Shown: piece by piece, positions 55,031 to 63,981 of the stretch
Layout of the letters: every line of letters starts with the position of its first letter
Position numbering within the stretch: the stretch's first letter is position 1
Source of the DNA: Bacteroidota bacterium
GTDB taxonomy: Bacteria > Bacteroidota > Bacteroidia > Bacteroidales > Prolixibacteraceae
DNA: 64,000 nucleotides
NCBI GenBank assembly: GCA_024278975.1
Contig: JAJRSD010000015.1
Coordinates: forward strand, 1 to 64,000
Direction: 5' to 3'
Position numbers and translations under genes: made by a program
Notes under the pieces: model-generated
What the model saw: the letters and a program-made list of their open reading frames with translations, nothing else
Database searches by the model: none
Told to the model about the DNA's origin: nothing

Positions 55031-56245
55031 ATGAAAAAATTATATCTTTTTTTAGTATATGGTATTCTGTTTATAGGAATAGCAAACGGTGAAAGCATTC
55101 GCAAATTTGGAGTAAAACCTTCAAATTCGGCCGAAACAAACAAAATCAATTTGCAAAAAGCTATTGATTTAATGTCGCCCAAAGGTGGTGTTCTTTATGT
55201 TGAGCCAAGCGATTCTTCATACCATATTGCGGGTGGAATCATTTTAAAAAAGAATGTTTCGCTAATTGGTGCAAATGCTGCAACACCGCGCGGAACAAGT
55301 CATGCTACAAAACCACAACCGGTTGGAAGTGTTTTTAAAATTACCGATACCGAAAATGTTTTTATTACCGTTGAGTCGGCAACTCAAATTAAGGGAATAC
55401 AATTTTGGTATTCGGAGCAGGCAATTAAAGACCCTGCTAAGATTATTGAATATCCGGCAACAATCAGGCTTTCATACGAGCATTCAACGCAAGGTGTAAC
55501 CCTTAATAATCTTACTTTTTATGGCGAATATCTGACTATTGATTTTGCTGCTCCAAAAGGTAAAATCAGCGAACTGCTGACAGTGGAACACTGTTTCGCT
55601 TATCCGTTAAGTGGTGAGTTTATCCGCATCGACTACTGTTACGATATTCCACGAATATTACATTGTCATGTAAATCCTGCCATAACTCGGAAATTTGCAG
55701 GCAGCTATTCAAAAGAGATTATTGATGCTGTTATAGCAAAAAAAACTTATGCCTACTCAATAAATCATACCGATAATGCCCAATTAATTGATGTTTTCTC
55801 TTTTGGAACTTACGGCGGTATTTATTTGGGAGGAGAAACATATGGGCAGCTTACCAATTTTAATTTCGACTGTGTAGCTGTTGGAATACATAAAATCGGA
55901 AATAACACTTTTAACAGGAACTGGCAAATTGCACAGGGGTCAATAATTGCAAATACCGGAGATAAAATCAAAGATATTCATCCGATTATAATTGAAGGAG
56001 TCGGACATACAGCAATTTCAAATGTCGAGGCATTCTCGGGCGATAACCCGGCACTTACAAACCATGGTGTTTCATACGATTTTCTTACTGTTAAAGGGAA
56101 GGAGAAATGTACAATTTCGATGTTCGGATGCCGGATGAGGAACTATGTAGCCGACAATCCTTTAACAGTTTTAAATAAAAAAGCCATTATTCAGGTGTAT
56201 GGTTGTATCGATAAAAATGAAGAAATATATAAGTATCAGAAGTAA
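55031..56245 (+). CDS. Secreted right-handed beta-helix protein
   Basis: A 404-residue protein with a signal peptide (about 1-20). The start, IRKFGVKPSNSAETNKINLQ, and GGVLYVEPSDSSYHI plus NVSLIGANA are the pectate-lyase-3 type opening; the rest is repeated beta-helix coils. It has one helix and no T9SS tail, unlike the two giants at 40739 and 44681, to which the first 150 residues are distantly similar (IQFWYSEQ versus IWYPEQ). It is a polysaccharide-binding or cleaving protein, reaction unknown. It follows the orphan barrel by seven bases. Confidence 0.75.
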   Translation: MKKLYLFLVYGILFIGIANGESIRKFGVKPSNSAETNKINLQKAIDLMSPKGGVLYVEPSDSSYHIAGGIILKKNVSLIGANAATPRGTSHATKPQPVGSVFKITDTENVFITVESATQIKGIQFWYSEQAIKDPAKIIEYPATIRLSYEHSTQGVTLNNLTFYGEYLTIDFAAPKGKISELLTVEHCFAYPLSGEFIRIDYCYDIPRILHCHVNPAITRKFAGSYSKEIIDAVIAKKTYAYSINHTDNAQLIDVFSFGTYGGIYLGGETYGQLTNFNFDCVAVGIHKIGNNTFNRNWQIAQGSIIANTGDKIKDIHPIIIEGVGHTAISNVEAFSGDNPALTNHGVSYDFLTVKGKEKCTISMFGCRMRNYVADNPLTVLNKKAIIQVYGCIDKNEEIYKYQK

Positions 56246-56271
56246 AAATTCGGATATATTAACCAAATAAT

Positions 56272-59200
56272 ATGAGTAAAACATCGTTAGTAATCTTTCT
56301 TTTATTGCCAGTAATTGTTCTTATATTCTTGTCCAACACTGTTGGTGCTCAAACAATTTTTCCTTCACAGTCAGATTTTAAATATTTGAAAGGTAAAGAT
56401 GCAGCGGGGCTTTCTGCCTTGTGGATGAAACCAAGATTCGACGATGGTAGTTGGAAGAAAGGAGTTGCTCCGTTTTGGTATGGCGATGGAAACGGGGGGA
56501 CACAATTGAATGATATGCCAAATAACTACTCCACAGTTTACTTGCGCGACACTTTTCTGTTCAGAAATACAGGTAGTATCGATAAAATTATTTTTAATGT
56601 TAATTACGACGATGGTTTTATTATTTGGATAAATGGGTATAAAACACTTAAAGTGAATGCTCCCGTACTGCCGGGATACAGTTCATTAGCTACCGGGCAT
56701 CACGAATCGGGAAGTTTTGAGCAATTTTCTTTGAACCTGTCGGATGCTAATTTAATTGATGGCACAAATTATATTGCAATACAGGGTTTTAATATTGGTT
56801 TAACCAGTACCGATTTTCATTTCGATGTGCAGATAAACGCAACATCATCGTTGCCCGAATATCCCGGTAATTCTGAAGTTACTTTTAGTGAGAAATCAGG
56901 ATTTTATTCCTCTCAGTTTAATCTTCAACTAACTACTTCGGCAACCGATGCAAAAATTGTTTATACACTCGACGGTAGTAACCCGCAAAATTCAACAACT
57001 GCAATTACATCCGGTTCTGTTGCTAATATTTCAATAAATCCGGATAATACAGAGGGAAGAGCAAGAACACCGGCAGTTGTATTAAGGGCATCAATTACAA
57101 AAGATGGATACAAACCGGGAAAGCCCAAGTCTCGTACTTTTATTTTTCTTGAAAATGTAAAAATGCAATCGTATCCCGGAGGTAACTGGCCTGCCGGAAG
57201 CATAAACGGACAAACTATTGATTTAGACATGGATTCGAGAGTTGTAAATAGCCCCGAATACTCTTCGTCAATCGATGGTGCATTTATCGATATTCCCTCA
57301 ATTTCAATTATTACCGATAATAGTAATCTGTTTAATCCTACAACTGGCATTTATGTAAATGCCCGACAAGACGGGAAAGAGTGGGAACGGGAGTGTTCTA
57401 TCGAACTTATTAATCCGAACGAAGATGAGGGATTTGGTGTTAATGCAGGCATACGTATTCGTGGTGGTTTTAGCCGTTCCCCAGAATTTGCAAAACACAG
57501 CTTTCGTCTGTTTTTTAGAGAAGAGTATGGCGATGCAAAATTGGACTATCCTCTTTTTGGAGATGAAGGAGTTGATCATTTTGATAAAATCGATCTTCGG
57601 ACAGCTCAAAATTATGCATGGAGTAATGGCGATAGTCGGAATACAATGGTAAAAGAGGTGTTTTCTCGCGATGCACAAGGCGAAATGGGACAACCCTATA
57701 CACGAAGTCGTTATTATCATCTCTATTTAAATGGTATGTATTGGGGGCTTTATCAAACTCAGGAGCGTTCGGAGGCAAATTATGCCGAAGATTACTTTGG
57801 TGGCAAATCAGCCAATTATGATGTGGTTAAAGTTGAAGCACTGATTTACGATGTTGTTGCTACGGATGGGAATCTCTCCTCGTGGGAGAAAGTTTACAAC
57901 AAAACAAAGATTGGCTTTGTGAGTAATAATAACTATTTCGCACTCGAGGGGAAAGATGAAAATGGGAATTCTGTGGACGGAGCAGAAGTGTTGGTTGATA
58001 TAGATAATCTTATCGATTATATGATTCTGGTTTTTTATACCGGAAATGGAGATGGACCGGTATCGGAGCCGCTTCACAATAAACAACCCAATAATTTTTA
58101 TGGCATCTATAACAGGGAAAAACAATCTCCCGGATTTCGCTTTTTTTGCCATGATGCAGAGCATGCACTTTATAATGTTAACAGAAACAGGGTTAGTCTC
58201 GAAAACAGAACCAACGGATTTAATATGATTGTTAATGAATTTAAAGAGTTTCATCCACAGTGGTTACATTATAAATTAAAGTTTAACAGCGAGTACCGGC
58301 AAAGGTTTTCCGACAGGGCACATATGTTTTTAACCAATGGAGGAGTGCTTACCCCGCAAGAAAATGTAAAAAGATTTAATAACAGGGTATCTCAAATCGA
58401 AATGGCAATAATTGCCGAATCGGCGAGATGGGGCGATGCCAGAGGAAACTCAAAACCTTTTACAAAAAATGACAATTGGATTCCGGAGTTAAATAAAATG
58501 TACGATGAATATTTCCCGCAAAGAACTTCAATAGTCATTAATCAGCTCAAAAATGCCAAACTATATTCAAGTATTAATGCTCCAATAGTTAAGAGAAATG
58601 GAGTTACTGTTAATTCGCATATCGTTAAATTCGACAATCCAATGTCTGTTACACTAAACAAATCTAATGATGTTGGTGTAATATATTATTCTACCGATGG
58701 AGTTGATCCGCGAGAGATTGGTGGAGATATCTCTAAAAGCGCAAAAATTGATAATAATAAGCCCATTGAAATAAGTTCTTCAACAACACTCAATTCAAGG
58801 GTTTACTACTATGGAACGTGGGGAGCATTGCGACAAATTAAATTTATTGAAACAACTTCGGACTATTCGTCGCTAAAAGTAACCGAATTACATTACCATC
58901 CGCTTGATTATATAGTTGGTATCGATACAACAGAAGGGAAAAAACTTGAATTTATAGAGTTTAAAAATACCGGCAACGAGTCGATAAATCTTAGCGGACT
59001 TGTTTTAGACTCAGCAGTATATTATGAATTTCCTGAAAATGAAGTATTGGAAAGTGGCGAGTTTTATGTAGTTAGCTCGAAGACCGACAAATTTTATGAA
59101 TTTTACGGAATGGAGTCGTCGGGAAATTACAAGGGATATTTCTCAAACGGTGGCGAGGAGGTGCTACTGCACGATTCTAATGGCAACCCGGTAATCCATT

Positions 59201-59640
59201 TTACCTACGACGATAAATCGCCCTGGCCTGAATTACCCGATGGCGAAGGAAATTCGCTGGTGTCGGAGATTCGAAATCCTGTGGGAGATCCAAATCAACC
59301 TGAATACTGGACAAGTTCGGTAAATATTAGCGGCTCGCCATTTGCCGACGAACCTTATCCGTCGGGCAACGGTTTGTTAACGGTTAATGATACAGATGCA
59401 CTTATCTATCCGAATCCAACAAACGACGTTTTAAATATAACTGTTTCGAACGACGATTTTGCCAATGAAATGGAAATTGAAATTTACTCAATAACCGGGA
59501 ATTTATTATACAAAAAACAACACTCATTACAAACTTCTTTAAGCTTGCAACAGTTAAACCTTTTCCCCGCTTTTTATATTGTGAAAGTTAGCTGCACTAA
59601 TTTCTCTAAAAGCTATAAGATATGTTTAACCAGCAGATAG
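56272..59640 (+). CDS. T9SS protein with CotH-kinase-like, chitobiase-like and lamin-tail domains
   Basis: A 1122-residue secreted protein: signal peptide (about 1-26), a jelly roll with YDDGFIIWINGY (about 40-190), a chitobiase-C-like repeat (about 205-290; YTLDGSNPQ), a CotH-like domain (about 340-760; KHSFRLFFREEYGDAKLDYPLF, YHLYLNGMYWGLY, FCHDAEHAL), a second chitobiase-like repeat (YYSTDGVDPRE), a lamin-tail domain (about 880-990; FIEFKNTGNESINLSGL) and a T9SS tail (YPNPTNDV). Related architectures are large surface proteins of Bacteroidota of unknown role. CotH itself is a spore-coat protein kinase; kinase activity here is untested. It ends the long operon. Confidence 0.82.
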   Translation: MSKTSLVIFLLLPVIVLIFLSNTVGAQTIFPSQSDFKYLKGKDAAGLSALWMKPRFDDGSWKKGVAPFWYGDGNGGTQLNDMPNNYSTVYLRDTFLFRNTGSIDKIIFNVNYDDGFIIWINGYKTLKVNAPVLPGYSSLATGHHESGSFEQFSLNLSDANLIDGTNYIAIQGFNIGLTSTDFHFDVQINATSSLPEYPGNSEVTFSEKSGFYSSQFNLQLTTSATDAKIVYTLDGSNPQNSTTAITSGSVANISINPDNTEGRARTPAVVLRASITKDGYKPGKPKSRTFIFLENVKMQSYPGGNWPAGSINGQTIDLDMDSRVVNSPEYSSSIDGAFIDIPSISIITDNSNLFNPTTGIYVNARQDGKEWERECSIELINPNEDEGFGVNAGIRIRGGFSRSPEFAKHSFRLFFREEYGDAKLDYPLFGDEGVDHFDKIDLRTAQNYAWSNGDSRNTMVKEVFSRDAQGEMGQPYTRSRYYHLYLNGMYWGLYQTQERSEANYAEDYFGGKSANYDVVKVEALIYDVVATDGNLSSWEKVYNKTKIGFVSNNNYFALEGKDENGNSVDGAEVLVDIDNLIDYMILVFYTGNGDGPVSEPLHNKQPNNFYGIYNREKQSPGFRFFCHDAEHALYNVNRNRVSLENRTNGFNMIVNEFKEFHPQWLHYKLKFNSEYRQRFSDRAHMFLTNGGVLTPQENVKRFNNRVSQIEMAIIAESARWGDARGNSKPFTKNDNWIPELNKMYDEYFPQRTSIVINQLKNAKLYSSINAPIVKRNGVTVNSHIVKFDNPMSVTLNKSNDVGVIYYSTDGVDPREIGGDISKSAKIDNNKPIEISSSTTLNSRVYYYGTWGALRQIKFIETTSDYSSLKVTELHYHPLDYIVGIDTTEGKKLEFIEFKNTGNESINLSGLVLDSAVYYEFPENEVLESGEFYVVSSKTDKFYEFYGMESSGNYKGYFSNGGEEVLLHDSNGNPVIHFTYDDKSPWPELPDGEGNSLVSEIRNPVGDPNQPEYWTSSVNISGSPFADEPYPSGNGLLTVNDTDALIYPNPTNDVLNITVSNDDFANEMEIEIYSITGNLLYKKQHSLQTSLSLQQLNLFPAFYIVKVSCTNFSKSYKICLTSR

Positions 59641-59738
59641 TCTGAAAACGGTATACGATTTATTCCTGCCACCTTGATTACTCAAATACAAATATCGAAT
59701 AAATCTCTTTTTCGGTTCATTAATTTGAGATAATTTAT

Positions 59739-59750
59739 TTAAACGTTTAA
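59739..59750. promoter_or_regulatory. Palindrome TTAAACGTTTAA
   Basis: Perfect 12-base palindrome about 140 bases upstream of the promoter box. It matches 11 of 12 bases of the site in the susC leader (14715-14726). A LacI-type repressor operator is possible. The same core occurs inside a coding region at 10350, so chance is not excluded. Confidence 0.35.
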
Positions 59751-59780
59751 GATACAGTTTCACATAACAACAGAAAATAA

Positions 59781-59797
59781 TATTTAGTTGCTAAATA
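59781..59797. promoter_or_regulatory. Inverted repeat TATTTAG-TTG-CTAAATA
   Basis: Perfect 7-base arms with a 3-base spacer. No T run follows. It is a possible operator or a small hairpin upstream of the promoter of the gene at 59963. Confidence 0.35.
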
Positions 59798-59888
59798 CTA
59801 CTAATCAGACTGTAACAATAATTAATACAACTTAAATACATGACAACCTCTCTTTTATAAATATTTTATTAATAATATTACTATAATA

Positions 59889-59920
59889 TTTGAAAATATA
59901 GAAATAAAGATATAACTTTG
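59889..59920 (+). promoter_or_regulatory. Bacteroidota promoter TTTG - 20 bases - TAACTTTG
   Basis: TTTG at 59889-59892 and TAACTTTG at 59913-59920 match the -33 and -7 consensus with the usual spacing. Transcription would begin near 59927 and give a leader of about 36 bases. It is the best promoter in the window and makes the next gene independent of the long operon. Confidence 0.75.
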
Positions 59921-59962
59921 TGTCAATATATATAAGAATTATTCATCTAAAACCATTTAATT

Positions 59963-61354
59963 ATGAAAAAAAGTTTACTTGTATTATTTATGTTAGTAAT
60001 TGTATCTGGTGTTTATGCTCAAAAAGACATAATGGCAGATTACAATGGGAATTTTGAGCAAGGTACACCTGCTCTCTCCTCAGTTTTTAGAGATGCCTTG
60101 GTTGATGCTGATGGTTATCGGGATATTATTGGCGATCAGGAAATTACAGACGACCCGTATGTTGGAGATAGTGCATTGTACACTATTTGGCCGGCATTTT
60201 ACGAAGGTTTGGCCGAGCTTGTTTTAGACACCTGGAGTGCTGGAATCCCTGTAAAAGCGGGTTCAAGTTACGAATTTAAATTTGCTGCTTATAAAATTGC
60301 AGGTCCTACCGCTGTACTTCATTCAACCGTAGGATTTTTTGATGCAGAAGGCAACGTACTTTATGAAGAGTCGGGAAACTTTACACTTGGAGACTTTTAT
60401 GAAGAGTTTGCACAGGCTGCGATTGTTGCACCAGAAGGTGCTGCCACATGTTGGGTAGGGTTCAGAATGTTTGGTGCCGATGGCGCACGATGGGCTGAAG
60501 ATGAGGTTGAAGCCATGATTGATGAGATTAAATTGCTTGAGACCGGTCCAAGTACCGATATAATGGCAAATTACAATGGAAATTTTGAGCAAGGAACACC
60601 ACCTCTCGCTTCTGTTTTTAGAGATGCTCTGGTTGATGCTGATGGTTATCGCGATATAATTGGCGATCAAAGTATAATCGACGACCCTTATGAGGGCGAC
60701 AGTGCATTGTACACCATTTGGCCGGCATTTTACGACGGTTTGGCCGAACTTGTTTTAGACACTTGGAGTGCTGGAATACCTGTAAAACCAGGAGCAAGCT
60801 ACGAATTTAAATTTGCTGCTTATAAAATTGCAGGACCCACTGCTGTATTACGCACTACAGTTGGATTCTTTGATGCAGAAGGCAACGTACTTTATGAAGA
60901 GTCGGGCGATTTTACACTTGGAGACTTTTATGAAGAGTTTGCTCAAACAGCAGTAGTTGCACCAGAAGGTGCTGCAACTTGTTGGATTGGTTTTAGAGTG
61001 TTTGGGGCCGATGGCGCACGGTGGCCAGATGATGAGGTTGAAGCCATGATTGATGAGATTAAATTGCTCGAAACAGGTGGAGATACTACACCTCCTACAT
61101 CGATTAGAAATGAAATGGCAAATGCTGAAGTTAGAGTTTATCCTAATCCTGTTTTGGATCGTTTGCATATTGATGCTAAATCGAATATTAAAAGCGTAAG
61201 TGTTTATAATATTTTGGGATACGAAGTTATGCTCCGTAATCTTAATCAAGGCAATAATGCGAGTATTGATTTTGCTGAATTACCAGCAGGAATGTACTTA
61301 GTTAGAGTGATATCGCAAGATGGATCGGCAACTAAAAAAATATTAAAAAATTAA
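59963..61354 (+). CDS. T9SS protein made of two near-identical binding modules
   Basis: A 463-residue secreted protein with a signal peptide (about 1-20) and no catalytic motif. Two units of 177 residues (from residue 22 and from residue 199) are nearly identical; each begins DIMA-YNGNFEQGTP and ends DEIKLLETG. They are related to the NYNGDFE module at the N-termini of the giants at 40739 and 44681, including the C-W-GFRMF block. A T9SS tail follows (YPNPVLDRL, ending TKKILKN). A surface-displayed glycan-capture protein is the likely role. It has its own promoter and terminator, so it may be strongly expressed. The modules are very acidic. Confidence 0.85.
   Translation: MKKSLLVLFMLVIVSGVYAQKDIMADYNGNFEQGTPALSSVFRDALVDADGYRDIIGDQEITDDPYVGDSALYTIWPAFYEGLAELVLDTWSAGIPVKAGSSYEFKFAAYKIAGPTAVLHSTVGFFDAEGNVLYEESGNFTLGDFYEEFAQAAIVAPEGAATCWVGFRMFGADGARWAEDEVEAMIDEIKLLETGPSTDIMANYNGNFEQGTPPLASVFRDALVDADGYRDIIGDQSIIDDPYEGDSALYTIWPAFYDGLAELVLDTWSAGIPVKPGASYEFKFAAYKIAGPTAVLRTTVGFFDAEGNVLYEESGDFTLGDFYEEFAQTAVVAPEGAATCWIGFRVFGADGARWPDDEVEAMIDEIKLLETGGDTTPPTSIRNEMANAEVRVYPNPVLDRLHIDAKSNIKSVSVYNILGYEVMLRNLNQGNNASIDFAELPAGMYLVRVISQDGSATKKILKN
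60026..61087 (+). repeat. Tandem 531-base coding repeat, two units
   Basis: Unit one runs from 60026 to 60556 and unit two from 60557 to 61087, exactly 531 bases apart and in frame. Long stretches differ by only scattered third-position changes (for example around 60175-60260 against 60706-60791). This indicates recent duplication or ongoing gene conversion. Confidence 0.9.
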
Positions 61355-61420
61355 TACATATTCTTTAACTTAAATATTGCCTAAAACATTTAGTCAGTTT
61401 CATTATTTGAGTATTCATAA

Positions 61421-61461
61421 AAAACACTTCCTTTAAGTATATTTAAGGAGGTGTTTTTTTT
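61421..61461 (+). terminator. Intrinsic terminator after the binding-module gene
   Basis: AACACTTCCTT pairs with AAGGAGGTGTT across a short AT loop, with one G-U, followed by a run of Ts. It lies 66 bases after the stop and separates the gene from galM. Confidence 0.88.
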
Positions 61462-61502
61462 ATCGGTTTATTTGTTTAAGAGTTTAGCATATTTCAATAG
61501 TA

Positions 61503-62570
61503 ATGGATATTACAAAAAAGATATTTGGAAGAATAGGAAAGCAAGCAGTTCACTCTTACGTACTTGACAATAAAAGTGGAATGCAAGTCGAGATTATTGA
61601 GTTTGGTGCAATTGCTAGAAGTATTAAAGTGCCAGATCGTAATGGGAACATTGGCGATATTACTTTGGGTTGGGATAAATTGGAAGATTACGTAAACGAT
61701 AAAACCTATTTTGGAGCCACCGTTGGCAGAGTCGCAAACCGTATTGGAGGTGATAAGATTTTAGTTAATGGCGTTTCTTACAAGTTAGCTGCAAATACAC
61801 TACCCGATTTCGGAAAGAACCATTTACATGGTGGGTTTAAAGGATTTAATAAAGCTATTTGGAAAGGGGAGGAGTTTCAGGATGATAATGAAATTGGGGT
61901 AAGACTAAGTTATTTTAGTGAGGATGGAGAGGAAGGTTATCCCGGAAATCTTCAATGTGAAGTGAAATACACACTTAATAAAGATAATAAACTTGGTATT
62001 AGTTTCCGGGCAACTACAGATAAGACCACACTTGTAAATTTTACACATCATAGTTATTTTAATCTTGCCGGTGCCGGGAATGGAAACATTCTTAAACATC
62101 AGGTGCAGATAAATGCAGAAAAGTTTACCCCTGCCGATGAAGATTTAATTCCCACAGGCGAAATTGCCGGTGTTAAAGGGCTGCCGGTTGACTTTAGAGA
62201 AGAACGCAGTATTGGGTCAAGATTCGATGAAATGCAGTTTCGCAAGTTTAAGGGATACGACCTCAACTACGTATTAAACCATAAAGTAAAAGGTGGAAAT
62301 GACCTGGTTGCAACTGTGTGCGACCCACCAAGCGGAAGGGTAATGGAAGTTTTTACAAACCAGCCCGGAATGCACTTTTATACCGGTAATTTCCTGAATG
62401 GAGAAGTTGGGAAATCAGGCGTTTCTTACGAGCAATTCGGAGCTGTGTGTTTCGAACCACAGGGATATCCCGATGCTCCCAATCATAAAAATTTTCAACA
62501 AATTGTATTGCAACCCGGCGAAGTTTATTCTCAGAAAATAGATTTTCGGTTTTCGATTAATGTAGAATAG
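61503..62570 (+). CDS. galM: Galactose mutarotase (aldose 1-epimerase)
   Basis: A 355-residue aldose 1-epimerase without signal peptide, interconverting alpha and beta anomers of galactose or other aldoses. The family signatures are present: GATVGRVANRI, NHLHGG with the first catalytic-site His, THHSYFNLAG with the catalytic His, and CFEPQGYPDAPN with the catalytic Glu. Length is normal. It follows the terminator and precedes a sugar permease by 64 bases. In this locus it would handle galactose released by the GH36-like enzyme. A typical Bacteroidota housekeeping partner of galactose use; other aldoses are possible. Confidence 0.95.
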   Translation: MDITKKIFGRIGKQAVHSYVLDNKSGMQVEIIEFGAIARSIKVPDRNGNIGDITLGWDKLEDYVNDKTYFGATVGRVANRIGGDKILVNGVSYKLAANTLPDFGKNHLHGGFKGFNKAIWKGEEFQDDNEIGVRLSYFSEDGEEGYPGNLQCEVKYTLNKDNKLGISFRATTDKTTLVNFTHHSYFNLAGAGNGNILKHQVQINAEKFTPADEDLIPTGEIAGVKGLPVDFREERSIGSRFDEMQFRKFKGYDLNYVLNHKVKGGNDLVATVCDPPSGRVMEVFTNQPGMHFYTGNFLNGEVGKSGVSYEQFGAVCFEPQGYPDAPNHKNFQQIVLQPGEVYSQKIDFRFSINVE

Positions 62571-62634
62571 TTAAATATCTTAAAATAGTCACCATAGAAA
62601 GAGGTGTAAAAATTAAATCAAAAAAATACTTTAA

Positions 62635-63981
62635 ATGAAAAGAACTTTAATTGTTTCAACCATAGTTGCTGCCCTTGGCGGACTCCTGTTCGGATTCGAT
62701 ACCGCTGTTATTTCGGGTACTACACATATGCTTCGGAGTGTTTTCGACCTCACATCATTTGAACTTGGCTTTACAGTTGCAAGTGCGCTGATTGGAACAA
62801 TTATCGGAGCTATTTTTGTTGGCAAACAGGCTGACAGATTCGGGAGGCGTTATGTTCTGTTTATACTTGCTGTTCTCTATTTTGTTTCTGCTTTGGGGTC
62901 GGCATCTACAAACGATTGGTATATCTTTTTAATTTTTCGTTTTATTGGCGGACTTGGAGTTGGCGGGGCATCGGTGGTTTCTCCAATGTATATTGCCGAA
63001 ATTTCTCCTGCTAAATTCCGTGGTAGATTAGTGGCAGTCGCTCAGTTGAATATTGTTTTTGGAATGTTACTGGCATATTTTTCAAATTATATTATTGCAG
63101 GCCTTGAACTCGGCGCAGTGGAATGGCGTTGGATGTTTGGTGTTGAGGCAGTTCCTGCTGTATTGTTTTTTGTCTTTTTGTTTGCAAATCCGCGAAGTCC
63201 CCGGTGGCTTGTTTCAAAGGAAAAAATTAATGAAGCAAAACATGTATTGTTAAAATGTGGTTCCGATTCAGGAAATATTGAAGAAGAAATTGAAGATATT
63301 CAACGATCTCTCGATTTTAGTCATCACTCGGCGAAAGAACCGTTTTTTACAAAAAAATATAGACTGCCAATAATGTTAGCTTTTACAATTGCTCTTTTTA
63401 ATCAATTGTCGGGGGTGAATGCAGTTCTTTATTATGCTCCGCATATCTTCAGTATGGCAGGTTTCGAAAAGAGTTCGTCGCTGCTAAATTCGATGGTTGT
63501 GGGAGGTGTGTTTTTTATCTTTACAATTGCAGCCATGGCAGTTATCGATAAAATTGGAAGGAAAAAAATAATGATTGTGGGTTCGGTTGGTTACATAGTT
63601 AGTCTTGGAATTATAGCATGGGCATTTTTTGCTTATGGAACAGAGTTTACAGATGCTGGAAGTTATATTGTTCTTGGTGGCTTGTTTCTCTTTGCTGCTT
63701 CGCATGCGTTCGGTCAGGGTTCGGTTATTTGGGTTTATATAAGCGAAATTTTCCCAAATAGAGTACGCGCAAAAGGACAATCGTTTGGAGCCACAACGCA
63801 TTGGGTAGCGGCTGCTTTAATTTCATGGACATTTCCTTTAATTGCCGAAATATCGGGCGGATATACTTTTGCTTTTTATGGCGTATGTATGGTAGCTCAA
63901 TTAATCTGGGTGTTAACAATAATGCGTGAGACAAAAGGCATTTCGCTTGAGGAGATACAAAAACAGATGGGAATTGAATAA
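62635..63981 (+). CDS. MFS sugar porter (XylE/GalP/AraE type)
   Basis: A 448-residue inner-membrane proton-sugar symporter with about 12 membrane segments. Signatures of the sugar porter family are clear: GGLLFGFDTAVISG in the first segment, ADRFGRR loop, PMYIAEISPAKFRGR, the NQLSGVNAVLYYAP motif of the sugar site, and the DKIGRKK loop. Galactose, xylose or arabinose are the usual substrates; galactose fits the neighbouring galM. It differs in family from the FucP-type permease at 28192. A further ATG at 63996 may start the next gene, but only two codons are visible. Confidence 0.94.
   Translation: MKRTLIVSTIVAALGGLLFGFDTAVISGTTHMLRSVFDLTSFELGFTVASALIGTIIGAIFVGKQADRFGRRYVLFILAVLYFVSALGSASTNDWYIFLIFRFIGGLGVGGASVVSPMYIAEISPAKFRGRLVAVAQLNIVFGMLLAYFSNYIIAGLELGAVEWRWMFGVEAVPAVLFFVFLFANPRSPRWLVSKEKINEAKHVLLKCGSDSGNIEEEIEDIQRSLDFSHHSAKEPFFTKKYRLPIMLAFTIALFNQLSGVNAVLYYAPHIFSMAGFEKSSSLLNSMVVGGVFFIFTIAAMAVIDKIGRKKIMIVGSVGYIVSLGIIAWAFFAYGTEFTDAGSYIVLGGLFLFAASHAFGQGSVIWVYISEIFPNRVRAKGQSFGATTHWVAAALISWTFPLIAEISGGYTFAFYGVCMVAQLIWVLTIMRETKGISLEEIQKQMGIE

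Larger units (their letters stand above)
59641..59962. other. 322-base intergenic region with promoter and two dyads
   Basis: It contains a 12-base palindrome (59739-59750), a 7-base inverted repeat (59781-59797) and a well-spaced Bacteroidota promoter (59889-59920). There is no terminator hairpin for the upstream gene and no open reading frame of note. The base composition is very AT-rich. Confidence 0.8.

Noticed and set aside
60323-61249. Long antisense frames opposite the binding-module gene
   Set aside because: Two similar antisense frames appear because the coding repeat is duplicated; Cys/His/Ile-rich composition shows they are shadows.
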